From: Stenotrophomonas maltophilia
GTDB lineage: Bacteria; Pseudomonadota; Gammaproteobacteria; Xanthomonadales; Xanthomonadaceae
Reading direction: 5' to 3'
Length of the DNA: 13,918 bases
Assembly (NCBI GenBank): GCA_002386405.1
Contig: DGIP01000166.1
Span: 1 to 13,918, forward strand
Under the pieces are notes generated by a model. It made no database searches, was not told the DNA's origin, and saw only the letters and a program-made list of their open reading frames with translations. The translations under genes were made by a program, and so were the position numbers. Positions 5,606-13,101 of this stretch are shown piece by piece (within the stretch, counting starts at the first letter, position 1; the number at the start of each line of letters is the position of its first letter).

Positions 5606-7991
5606 CGATCTGCCCGCGACACCGATCCGCATCCTGATGGTGGAGGACAACGCGCTCGATGCGGAGCTGATCACGCTCCAGCTGCGCCGCGCCGGCCTGC
5701 CGTTCACCTTTGAGCGCACCTGGTCCGACCAGGGCATGCGTGATGCGCTGGCAGCACACGACTTCGATGTGATCCTGGCGGACCACGTGCTGCCCGGCTT
5801 CAGCGGTGACCTGGCGCTGGAGTTGGCCGGCGCCCTGGCGCCAGAGGTGCCCTTCATCTTCGTCTCCGGCACGCTCAGCGAAGAGCTGGCCGTCGAGGCG
5901 TTGAAGCGCGGCGCCCGTGACTACGTGGTCAAGTCGCGGCTGCAACGCCTGCCCGATGCGATCCTGCGCGCGATCAATGAAGCCCAGGAGCGGCGCCGGT
6001 TGCTGCAGGTCGAAAGCGCGTTGCGCGAAAGCCACCAGCGCCTGCGCCTGATCACCGATTCATTGCCGGCGCTGATCGCCTACCTCGACCGCGACCATCA
6101 TTACCGCTTCGCCAACCAGGCCTATATGGAATGGCATGGCCTGGACCCTGAGGCGATGGTTGGCAGGCATGCACGCGAGATGGTCGGCGACGAAGGGTTC
6201 GCCGGCCTGCAGGAACACCTGGACAAGGTGCTGCGGGGCGAGCGGGTCAGTTTTGAAACCCTTGCCCACCGCCGCGTCGGTCCCCCGCGCCATGCGCAGG
6301 TGGACTTCGTTCCCGAGCTCGACGCCGACGGCGGGGTGCTGGGCTACTACGCCATGGCCCGTGACATCAGCGAGCTCAAGCAGGTCCAGGCGCTGCTGAC
6401 GGCCAGCAATGAATCGCTGGAGCGCCAGGTCAGCGAACGCACCTCTGCCCTGCACCGCAGTGAAAGCCGCCTGCAGGCGCTGTTCGAATCCAGCTTCCAG
6501 CACCAGAACCTGCTGACCCTGGATGGGCACATCATCGATACCAACTCCGCCTCGCTGGCCGCGATCCTGGCCACGAAGGAGGATGTCCGCGGCGCACTTT
6601 ATTGCGAATCCGCCTGGTTCGCCAATACCGAAGGCGTGCCGGCCATCGTCTGCCAGGCGGTGCTGGAGGCGGCCGCAGGCAACGCCTCGCGGCATGAGCT
6701 GGACCTGTTGCTGCCCACCGGCAAGCGCACGTTCGAGTTTTCGTTCCGCCCGCTGCTGGACCACCAGGGCACCATCACCGCCGTGGTTTCCGAAGCGGTG
6801 GAAACCACCGCGCGCCGCCAGGCCGAAGAGGCACTGCGGCAGAGCCAGAAGATCGAGGCGGTGGGCCAGCTCACCGGCGGCATCGCGCATGACTTCAACA
6901 ACATCCTGACCGTGATCGCCGGCAACGTGGAGTACGCCAAGCTGCTCACCGAGCGCCTCGGTGATGTAGCGGATGGCTCCACGCGCGCATTGGACAACGC
7001 GTTGAAGGGCGTGATGCGCGCGGCCAACGTGACCCAGCGGCTGCTGGCATTCTCGCGCCGGCAACCCCTGCGCAGCATGCCGGTGGACCTCAACGCCCAG
7101 GTGCGCGACATGGAAGACATGCTGCACCGTTCGCTGGGTGAGCTGGTGCAGCTGGAAATCGTGCACCACCCGGACATCTGGTGCGTGGAAGTGGACCCCA
7201 GCCAGCTGGAAGCCTCCGTCCTCAACCTGGCGGTCAACGCCCGCGATGCCATGCCGGAGGGCGGCCGCCTGGTGATCGAGGTGGACAACGCCCATCTGGA
7301 CGATGACTTCACCGCGCAGAATCCCGATGTGCCGCCGGGCCATTACGCGATGCTGCGGGTCAAGGACACCGGCCACGGCATGTCCGCCGAGACGCTGACC
7401 CGCGTGTTCGAACCGTTCTTCACCACCAAGGAAGTGGGGCGCGGCACCGGGCTGGGCCTGTCCATGGTGTACGGCTTCGTCAAACAGTCCGGCGGCCACG
7501 TGTTGGTGGATTCCGCGCCCGGTGCGGGTACGTCCATCACCCTGCTGTTCCCGCGTTCGGCAGCCGAGCTGCCGCAGGCTGGCCAGACCGAGCACCGGGG
7601 CCTGGGCGGTTACGAGATGCAGGAGGAAGCTACGGTGCTGGTGGCCGAGGACAACGACGACGTGCGCGCGTATACCGTGGACACCCTGCGGCAGCTGGGT
7701 TACCGCGTGCTTGAAGCACACGACGGCGCCTCGGCCATGCGCCTGCTTGAACGCACCGACGTCGACGTCGACCTGCTGTTCTCGGACATCGTGATGCCCG
7801 GCATGTCCGGTTGGGAACTGGCCAAGCGCGCGCTGGCGCACAAGCCGGCGCTGCGGGTGCTGTTCACCTCCGGCTACCCGCGTGACATCGACGCCAGCGG
7901 CGCCGTGGGTCGCAACATCGCCATCCTGGGCAAGCCGTTCACCCGCAGCGACCTGGCGCGCTCGATCCGCGGATCGCTGCAGGACGAATGA
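5598..7991 (+). CDS. Hybrid histidine kinase, REC-PAS-PAS-HisKA-HATPase-REC
   Basis: A 797-residue soluble multidomain kinase. An N-terminal receiver (about 9-125) has VEDNALD, a phospho-acceptor Asp62 (VILADHVLPGFSG) and Lys112. Two PAS-like sensor domains follow, at about 144-262 and 290-405, separated by a short coiled coil (around 262-290). The dimerisation/phospho-acceptor domain has GGIAHDFNNIL with His431. The ATPase domain has the N-box NLAVNARDAM (543-552), G1 DTGHGM (590-595), F-box FEPFFTTK and G2 GRGTGLGLSM. A C-terminal receiver (about 678-795) has VAEDNDDVR, Asp730 in FSDIVMPGMSG and Lys779. There are no transmembrane segments. The ATG at 5598 overlaps the response-regulator gene by eight bases; an in-frame TTG at 5577 is less likely. 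The N-terminal receiver could accept phosphate from the phytochrome and gate this kinase; that wiring is inferred from the operon. Its ultimate target is not in the window. Confidence 0.93.
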   Translation: MADDLPATPIRILMVEDNALDAELITLQLRRAGLPFTFERTWSDQGMRDALAAHDFDVILADHVLPGFSGDLALELAGALAPEVPFIFVSGTLSEELAVEALKRGARDYVVKSRLQRLPDAILRAINEAQERRRLLQVESALRESHQRLRLITDSLPALIAYLDRDHHYRFANQAYMEWHGLDPEAMVGRHAREMVGDEGFAGLQEHLDKVLRGERVSFETLAHRRVGPPRHAQVDFVPELDADGGVLGYYAMARDISELKQVQALLTASNESLERQVSERTSALHRSESRLQALFESSFQHQNLLTLDGHIIDTNSASLAAILATKEDVRGALYCESAWFANTEGVPAIVCQAVLEAAAGNASRHELDLLLPTGKRTFEFSFRPLLDHQGTITAVVSEAVETTARRQAEEALRQSQKIEAVGQLTGGIAHDFNNILTVIAGNVEYAKLLTERLGDVADGSTRALDNALKGVMRAANVTQRLLAFSRRQPLRSMPVDLNAQVRDMEDMLHRSLGELVQLEIVHHPDIWCVEVDPSQLEASVLNLAVNARDAMPEGGRLVIEVDNAHLDDDFTAQNPDVPPGHYAMLRVKDTGHGMSAETLTRVFEPFFTTKEVGRGTGLGLSMVYGFVKQSGGHVLVDSAPGAGTSITLLFPRSAAELPQAGQTEHRGLGGYEMQEEATVLVAEDNDDVRAYTVDTLRQLGYRVLEAHDGASAMRLLERTDVDVDLLFSDIVMPGMSGWELAKRALAHKPALRVLFTSGYPRDIDASGAVGRNIAILGKPFTRSDLARSIRGSLQDE

Positions 7992-8006
7992 CACGAGGCC
8001 GGTCCC

Positions 8007-8201
8007 ATGACGCCGCTCGATAAACCCTTGCGCCGCGAAGTCCAGATCGGCAATGAGTCCTACACCCTGACCCTAGACCCCGAGGGTCTGAAGCTGGTGC
8101 GTAAAGGCCATCGGAAGGGCCTGGATCTGCGCTGGGAAGACTTGGTCAGCGGCGATGCGGCCCTCGCGGCCGCCCTGCAGGCGTCGCTGGAAGTGCCCTG
8201 A
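8007..8201 (+). CDS. Small conserved-looking protein, last gene of the phytochrome operon
   Basis: A 64-residue protein, function unknown. It begins 15 bp after the hybrid-kinase stop and has a Shine-Dalgarno (GAGG at 7995-7998) eight bases before its ATG, so it is very probably translated as part of the phytochrome operon. The middle is a beta-rich pattern (VQIGNESYTLTLDPEGLKLV) followed by a basic turn (RKGHRKG) and RWEDLVSGDAALAAALQASL, which should form an amphipathic helix. It has no cysteine, signal peptide or membrane segment. The strand-strand-basic turn-helix layout resembles small uncharacterised proteins I believe occur in related bacteria, but I cannot name a family. Its position suggests an accessory to the signalling proteins; that is inference. 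Confidence 0.75.
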   Translation: MTPLDKPLRREVQIGNESYTLTLDPEGLKLVRKGHRKGLDLRWEDLVSGDAALAAALQASLEVP

Positions 8202-8252
8202 ATCCAGCGGGCTGAATCGCCACCTCCGGCCAGAATCGTGCCACTGGTCTCA

Positions 8253-8361
8253 TTTCGTTTGAGATCACACTCACACTTTGCCCTGTTTTGCCTCCCTAAC
8301 GAGGGGCGAAAGCGGGCGCCGCATGCCTCACGTGTCTTGAACGAATGAGGTCAAAACGAAA
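8253..8361. repeat. Spaced inverted repeat upstream of TonB receptor gene
   Basis: TTTCGTTTGA at 8253-8262 recurs in inverted orientation as TCAAAACGAAA at 8351-8361, identical apart from one extra A. The left copy is also the core of a local dyad, TCTCA (8248-8252) with TGAGA (8260-8264). Two opposed copies 88 bp apart, just upstream of the candidate promoter, would suit a DNA-looping or cooperatively bound regulator. Functional meaning is inference. Confidence 0.4.
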
Positions 8362-8442
8362 GATACGTTGCAGTACTGTTTACGTTCTGTTAATTATTTG
8401 TGCAGCGCACCAGCCCTCTGGCACGCAAGGAGAACCAACCGG

Positions 8443-8454
8443 ATGAGCACTTAA
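8443..8454 (+). other. Three-codon leader minigene (Met-Ser-Thr-stop)
   Basis: ATG AGC ACT TAA is preceded by AAGGAG at 8427-8432, ten bases upstream, a better Shine-Dalgarno than that of the receptor gene itself (AAGGTG). It lies 40 bp before the receptor ATG and in a different frame. It could recruit ribosomes for coupled initiation, tune translation, or be a relic of an older start. Translation is not demonstrable from sequence. Confidence 0.35.
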
Positions 8455-8494
8455 CGAGAACGACCCAACCACAACCAGACTGCAAGGTGCATGC

Positions 8495-11104
8495 ATGAAC
8501 GACCGCATTGGCAAGTGTGTTCACGCTCCGAAAGCAATTTCGCCATTGGCATCTTCAGTAAAGGCGGCACTGGCCGCCGCACTGCTGCTCACCAGTTCCG
8601 CCGCGGTGGCACAGAACAGCGACAATGCTTCGACCAACCCGGAAACCGCCACCCTCGATACGGTTTCAGTATTGGGCAGCCGCACCAAGCCCCGCACCGT
8701 TTCCTCGTCAGCGGTACCCATCGACATCATCAGCGGCGAAGAATTCCGCAACCAGGGCGCCACCGACGCGCTCGACCAGCTCAAAGTGCTGGTCCCCTCG
8801 TTCAACGTCAGCACCATTCCCATCGATGACGCGGCCAGCCTGATCCGCCCGGCCAACCTGCGTGGCCTGCCGCCGGACAACACCCTGCTGCTGGTCAACG
8901 GCAAGCGCTTCCACCGCGCGGCAGTCATCACCTTCCTGGGCCACGGCCTGTCCGACGGCGCACAGGGTCCCGATCTTTCCGTGTTTCCCTCGCTGGCCCT
9001 GGAACAGGTGGACGTGCTGCGCGACGGCGCTGCCGCCCAGTACGGTTCGGACGCCATTGCCGGCGTGATCAACTTCGGCCTGAAGAAGCTGCGCGAAGGC
9101 GGTACCGCCGAAGTGTTCACCGGCCAGTACTACAAGGGCGACGGGCTGACCACCCAGTACTCGGCGCAGATCGGCCTGCCGCTGACCGAGCGCGGCTTTG
9201 CCACCCTTACCGCCGAATGGCGCAAGGCCGAGGACACCTCGCGCAGCGTGCAGCGCGATGACGCGGCCGCGGCCATCGCTGCCGGCTACCCCGGCGTGGG
9301 CGATCCGGCGCAGGTGTGGGGCTCGCCCAAGGTCGACGACGACCTGAAGCTGGTCGCCAACCTGGGCCTCACCACAGACGCGGTGGACTTCTACCTGTTC
9401 GGCAACTACGCCAAGCGCGATGTGGACGGCGGCTTCTACTTCCGCGACCCCACCGCACGTTCGGGCGTGTACTCCAACGACGGCGGCGAGACCCTGCTGG
9501 TGGGCAACCTCACCGGCGCCGGTGCCTGCCCCACCATCGCGCTGCGCGATGGCGCCGGCAACCTGCTGCCCTACAGCGGCGTGAGCGCTGCCGTGGCCGC
9601 GCTGCCGGCCAACTGCTACACCTTCCTGTCCAGCCTGCCCGGCGGCTTCACCCCGCGCTTTGGCGGCAAGCTGGAAGACAGCTCGATCTTCGCCGGCGCC
9701 AAGGGCAACCTGGGCGAGTGGTACTGGGACGTGAGCGGTTCCTGGGGCCGCAACGATATCGAGTTCATCATCTACAACACCGTCAACGCCTCGCTGGGCC
9801 CGGACCAGCCCGATGGCCTGTACTTCCGCCCGGGCGGCAACACCCAGACCGAGAAGAGCTTCAACGTTGATGTGACGCGGGATATCGCGGCCAGCTTCAC
9901 CACCCAGCCGCTGCGCTTGGCGGCCGGTGCCGAGTGGCGCGAGGAGAGCTTCAAGATCAGCCCCGGCGATGGCCCCTCCACCGCCATCGGCCCGCTCACC
10001 GAGCAGGGCTTCGCGCTGGGTTCCAACGGCTTCAACGGCTTCAGCACGCGCACCGCAGGCACGTTCGACCGCCGCAACTGGGCCGCCTATGCCGATCTGG
10101 AAGCGCAGGTCACCGAACGCCTGCTGCTGGCCGGCGCCGTGCGCTTTGAAGACTACGATTCGTTCGGCAGCACCACCAACGGCAAGGTCACCGCACGCTT
10201 CGACTTCAACGAGCACTTCGCGCTGCGCGGCGCGTACAACACCGGCTTCCGCGCGCCCACGCCCGGCCAAGCCAACATCAGCCAGATCAGCACCGTGTTC
10301 GGCGGTACCGCGCTGGAAGATATCGCCACCCTGCCGCCGACCAATCCCATCGCGCAGCTCAAGGGTGCAAAGCCACTGACGCCCGAAGAATCCAAGAACC
10401 TTTCACTGGGTGCGGTGTGGACCGAGGGCGACTGGCTGCTCACCCTGGATGGCTACCAGATCAAGGTGGAAGACCGCATCGCGCTGAGTACCAGTTTCGC
10501 GGTGACCCCGGAAGAACGCGCGGCGCTGGTGGCCGGCGGAAACCCGGAAGCGGCCTCGATCTCCCAGGTGACCTACTTCGGCAACGCGTTCGACACCACC
10601 ACCACGGGCGTGGACCTGGTCACCAGCTTCAAGAGCGATCACTTCGGTGGCACCACCACCTACTCGCTGGCGGCCAACTGGAACAAGACCGAGGTGGACC
10701 GCTTCAACCCGGACTTCATCGACGAAGCGCGCGTGTACAAGCTGGAGAAATCACTGCCCAAGACCAAGGGCTATTTCAGCGTCCACCACCAGCGGCAGAT
10801 CTTCAACGCCAACCTGCGCTTCAACTACTACAGCTCCTGGTATGAAGACCACCTGGACAGCGGCGTGATCTCGGCGGCCGATGGCGGCCTGCCGATCTAC
10901 GGCGGCAGCGCATTGATCGTGGATGCCGAAGTGGGCTGGAAGTTCGACTCGGGCCTGTACTTCAGCCTGGGCGCACAGAACCTGTTCGACCGCACCCCGG
11001 CCAAGAACCCGTGGTCCGGCGTGGCCGGCGCGGAGTACCCGGTGCATTCGCCGTATGGCTTCAACGGCGGGTTCTATTACGCGCGGGTGGGTTGGAAGTT
11101 CTGA
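8495..11104 (+). CDS. TonB-dependent outer-membrane receptor
   Basis: An 869-residue outer-membrane transporter that imports a scarce ligand using energy from TonB-ExbB-ExbD. It has a signal peptide with hydrophobic core AALAAALLLTSSAAVA and likely cleavage after Ala39. A TonB-box-like DTVSV lies at 55-59. The plug domain follows (about 65-190; LRGLPPDNTLLLVNGKR, EQVDVLRDGAAAQYGSDAIAGVINF), then a 22-strand-type beta barrel ending in the outer-membrane insertion signature YARVGWKF with terminal Phe. Cys345 and Cys374 are the only cysteines in the mature protein and probably form a disulfide in an extracellular loop. Near the C-terminus, FSLGAQNLFDRTPAKNPW is the typical TonB-receptor signature. 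The start is ATG 8495, with AAGGTG five bases upstream. The ligand (siderophore, oligosaccharide, peptide or other) cannot be told from sequence, and no transport or catabolic genes flank it. Monocistronic, ended by a hairpin. Confidence 0.94.
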   Translation: MNDRIGKCVHAPKAISPLASSVKAALAAALLLTSSAAVAQNSDNASTNPETATLDTVSVLGSRTKPRTVSSSAVPIDIISGEEFRNQGATDALDQLKVLVPSFNVSTIPIDDAASLIRPANLRGLPPDNTLLLVNGKRFHRAAVITFLGHGLSDGAQGPDLSVFPSLALEQVDVLRDGAAAQYGSDAIAGVINFGLKKLREGGTAEVFTGQYYKGDGLTTQYSAQIGLPLTERGFATLTAEWRKAEDTSRSVQRDDAAAAIAAGYPGVGDPAQVWGSPKVDDDLKLVANLGLTTDAVDFYLFGNYAKRDVDGGFYFRDPTARSGVYSNDGGETLLVGNLTGAGACPTIALRDGAGNLLPYSGVSAAVAALPANCYTFLSSLPGGFTPRFGGKLEDSSIFAGAKGNLGEWYWDVSGSWGRNDIEFIIYNTVNASLGPDQPDGLYFRPGGNTQTEKSFNVDVTRDIAASFTTQPLRLAAGAEWREESFKISPGDGPSTAIGPLTEQGFALGSNGFNGFSTRTAGTFDRRNWAAYADLEAQVTERLLLAGAVRFEDYDSFGSTTNGKVTARFDFNEHFALRGAYNTGFRAPTPGQANISQISTVFGGTALEDIATLPPTNPIAQLKGAKPLTPEESKNLSLGAVWTEGDWLLTLDGYQIKVEDRIALSTSFAVTPEERAALVAGGNPEAASISQVTYFGNAFDTTTTGVDLVTSFKSDHFGGTTTYSLAANWNKTEVDRFNPDFIDEARVYKLEKSLPKTKGYFSVHHQRQIFNANLRFNYYSSWYEDHLDSGVISAADGGLPIYGGSALIVDAEVGWKFDSGLYFSLGAQNLFDRTPAKNPWSGVAGAEYPVHSPYGFNGGFYYARVGWKF

Positions 11105-11111
11105 TCCAAGG

Positions 11112-11139
11112 GCCACCCCGCCGTTGCCGGCGGGGTGGC
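11112..11139. terminator. Perfect 12-bp hairpin between convergent genes
   Basis: GCCACCCCGCCG, a TTGC loop, then CGGCGGGGTGGC form a perfect GC-rich 12-bp stem, beginning eight bases after the receptor stop and 48 bases beyond the stop of the opposing MpaB-like gene. Neither side has a run of T, so it may be a U-tract-independent or Rho-assisted terminator, or a 3'-end-stabilising stem. The position suits bidirectional termination. Confidence 0.75.
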
Positions 11140-11187
11140 GAAGGCGCAGTGGAACCGTACAGGAGGCAAGAATTTTTCAGGATTCGC

Positions 11188-11958
11188 TTACTTCTGAGGC
11201 TGCCTGAGCTTTCGCAGGAAGTAGCGCGCCGGCAGATGCCGCACCCAGCGCGGCTGCAGCCAATACAGACGCGGTGCCCAGCGACGAAAGCGCTGCCAGC
11301 GCTTCTCGTCTGCCGGCGTCCATGGCAATGCGAACATCTCCCTCAGATGCGGCGGCAGCAACGCCCGCGTCACGAACGCCTGCAGCGGCAGCGCTGGGCG
11401 CAGGTACCACGGCGCGCCGCTGCCCAGCACGGCATGCAGGTAGGCGCGCACTTCCTGGTCCACCCGCAGCCCTGATTGGCGGCTCTCCCACCAGGCATCG
11501 AAGGCGTCGGCCGTGGGCGGCCACTGCTCGTCCACCACCTGCAGGGTGCGCCCGAACGTCCAGGCCTCGCGATACAGCGGTTCGCGGCTGCTTGCCGGCA
11601 CCGGGCCAACGAACAGTTCGTACATCTCCAGCCCACCGCGGTAGAGCGTTGCCACAACCCACAACTGCAGGTCGCGGTCGAATGCGCTGTAGCCCTCGCC
11701 CTGCACGGGCACGTGCGCGCGATTGACATGGCGGGCGATGGTGGCCCGGTCCTCTTCGGTCCCCAGCGACACCGCGTAGATGTAGCTCATGGTGGCCCGC
11801 AGCCGTGAGAACGGCCGCCTCAATGTCTGGCTGTGGCGGGCCACGCCGCGTCCTACGCCGGGGTCGGCAAGCTGCCACGCGACCGCCGCGCCTGCACCGA
11901 AGAAGATGTAGGACTCGATGTTGATATCGGCCAGGCGGACAGGTGTGGGATTGGGCAT
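11188..11958 (-). CDS. MpaB/DUF2236-family oxygenase-like protein
   Basis: A 256-residue protein of the ER-bound oxygenase MpaB / rubber oxygenase Lcp family (DUF2236, PF09995). Known members bind heme b through histidine and some carry out oxidative cleavage; most bacterial ones are uncharacterised. Family-type elements are GVARHS (residues 38-43), the helix RPFSRLRATMSYIYAVSLG with NRAHVPV (79-85, His82), and YSAFDRDLQLWVVATL (90-105). The C-terminal half is Trp/Pro/Arg-rich. No clear signal peptide; a weak hydrophobic patch lies at 17-30. The ATG at 11958 has no good Shine-Dalgarno, so initiation may be leaderless or an internal start may be used. It converges on the TonB receptor and diverges from the MBL-fold gene. 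The family call is good; substrate and reaction are unknown. Confidence 0.82.
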   Translation of the reverse strand: MPNPTPVRLADINIESYIFFGAGAAVAWQLADPGVGRGVARHSQTLRRPFSRLRATMSYIYAVSLGTEEDRATIARHVNRAHVPVQGEGYSAFDRDLQLWVVATLYRGGLEMYELFVGPVPASSREPLYREAWTFGRTLQVVDEQWPPTADAFDAWWESRQSGLRVDQEVRAYLHAVLGSGAPWYLRPALPLQAFVTRALLPPHLREMFALPWTPADEKRWQRFRRWAPRLYWLQPRWVRHLPARYFLRKLRQPQK

Positions 11959-11972
11959 GGGCCCAGTCTAGA

Positions 11973-11984
11973 CACACGCGTGTG
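11973..11984. promoter_or_regulatory. Perfect 12-bp palindrome in divergent intergenic region
   Basis: CACACGCGTGTG is a perfect palindrome 14 bp upstream of the MpaB-like start and about 146 bp upstream of the MBL-fold start, inside the 172-bp divergent spacer (11959-12130). Its position suits an operator for the MpaB-like gene or for both directions. I see no strong -35/-10 pair for either gene. Operator function is inference. Confidence 0.35.
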
Positions 11985-12130
11985 GCCTCGCCGTCACCCG
12001 TAACGCCCCGCATTGCTGCCTGATCGGCAACAGCGTGAGCCCTTGCGCGGATCTACTGGCCGCGCGCGCCCTTCCCTAGGCTGATCCTGCACGGCGCCCC
12101 TGCCGTGGATCCCGCCAAGGAGATTTCCTC

Positions 12131-13051
12131 ATGTTCAGCCTGGAAAACACCGTAGCCCCGCCCCCGCCCGCGCTCGACGAGCTGGTCCCCTCGCGTTACG
12201 CGCTCAAGGTGGGCGATATCGACGTGCTGGTGGTCAGCGATGGCGTGCTGCCGTTGCCCACCCAGATGCTCGGCCACAACGTCTCCGCCGCCGAGCGCGC
12301 GCCGTGGTTCAGAGAGATGTACCTGCCGCCGGATGCGCTGGACTGGGCGTTGAACGTGATGGTGGTGCGCAGCGGGGACCGGAACATCCTGATCGACGCC
12401 GGCCTCGGCATGGACCCTGACCTGAACCTGCCGCGCGCTGGCCAGCTGATCCGTCGCCTGGGCGCTTCCGGCATCGACCTTGGCGAGATCACCGACGTGG
12501 TGATCACCCACCTGCACATGGACCACATCGGCGGCCTGCTGGTGGATGGCGTAAAGGAGCAATTGCACCCGGAGCTGCGTATCCACGTGGCCGCCGCCGA
12601 AGTGGACTTCTGGAAGGCGCCCGACTTCACCCGCACCAACATGCCGCCGGGGTTCCCCGATGCGCTGCGCGCCACCGCTACCCACTTCCTGGCCGAGTAC
12701 GGCGGCTACGTGCGCACCTTTGACGAGGTGCAAGAGATTGCGCCCGGCGTCACTGCGCACCGTACTGGCGGACACACGCCCGGCCACAGCGTGGTGCGCC
12801 TGAGCTCGAATGGCGAAGCCCTGACCTTTGCCGGTGACGCCATCTTCGCGGTCGGCTTCGAGCAGCCGAACTGGCACAACGGCTTCGAACACGATCCGGA
12901 AGGCGCCGCGCAGGTTCGTATCACCCTGCTCAACGAACTGGCCGGTACCGGCGAAATGCTGGTGGCCAGCCACCTGCCCTTCCCGTCTGTCGGCCGCGTC
13001 TCGGCCGATGGCGACGTCTTCCGCTGGGTGCCGGTGTTCTGGGACTTCTGA
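12131..13051 (+). CDS. MBL-fold metallo-hydrolase
   Basis: A 306-residue metallo-beta-lactamase-fold hydrolase. The dinuclear metal motif HLHMDH is at 127-132 (His127, His129, Asp131, His132). The third ligand histidine is His219 in GGHTPGHS, the bridging aspartate is Asp236 in FAGDAIF, and the last histidine is His281 in VASHLPFPS. The N-terminal strand pair [16 protein letters not shown] and [17 protein letters not shown] (75-91) are typical. Relatives include lactonases, glyoxalase-II-like thioesterases and quorum-quenching enzymes; the subfamily with a [10 protein letters not shown] segment (248-257) is uncharacterised as far as I know. There is no signal peptide, so cytoplasmic. An excellent AAGGAG (12117-12122) lies eight bases before the ATG. 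The exported alpha/beta hydrolase gene starts 50 bp downstream in the same direction, probably co-transcribed. Confidence 0.92.
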   Translation: MFSLENTVAPPPPALDELVPSRYALKVGDIDVLVVSDGVLPLPTQMLGHNVSAAERAPWFREMYLPPDALDWALNVMVVRSGDRNILIDAGLGMDPDLNLPRAGQLIRRLGASGIDLGEITDVVITHLHMDHIGGLLVDGVKEQLHPELRIHVAAAEVDFWKAPDFTRTNMPPGFPDALRATATHFLAEYGGYVRTFDEVQEIAPGVTAHRTGGHTPGHSVVRLSSNGEALTFAGDAIFAVGFEQPNWHNGFEHDPEGAAQVRITLLNELAGTGEMLVASHLPFPSVGRVSADGDVFRWVPVFWDF

Positions 13052-13101
13052 GCTCGTTGACTGCTTTTACCCTCCCCCTTCCCTCTGCAGGAGACCACAG
13101 C

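Larger units (their letters stand above)
8202..8494 (+). promoter_or_regulatory. Long leader/promoter region of the TonB-dependent receptor gene
   Basis: This 293-bp gap is visibly richer in A/T than the flanking genes, especially 8250-8290 and 8341-8400, as expected of a promoter. The best promoter candidate is TTGCAG at 8368-8373 with AATTAT at 8392-8397 (18-bp spacing); both boxes are imperfect. Upstream lie the spaced inverted repeat (8253-8361) and a short CCTCA/TGAGG dyad (8326-8330 and 8346-8350) that could be operator or RNA structure. The three-codon minigene (8443-8454) is near the 3' end. The receptor's own Shine-Dalgarno is AAGGTG at 8484-8489. No known riboswitch consensus is recognisable. 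Confidence 0.45.

Noticed and set aside
7758..7773. Short GACGTC-type tandem repeat in the hybrid kinase gene
   Set aside because: It only encodes an Asp-Val-Asp-Val-Asp strand before the phospho-acceptor site and is too short to be a meaningful repeat.
6060..7994. A 644-codon open frame on the minus strand opposite the hybrid kinase, and similar long antisense frames at 2631-4190 and 8708-10270
   Set aside because: They lie wholly opposite well-supported genes with intact motifs, are rich in His/Gln/Arg/Ala without domain signatures, and are expected in high-GC DNA where stops are rare on the opposite strand.
8239..8494. Cobalamin riboswitch in the TonB receptor leader, prompted by GCCACTG at 8240-8246
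   Set aside because: The motif is isolated and comes before, not after, any possible aptamer core. I found no matching B12-box or the other conserved segments in order.
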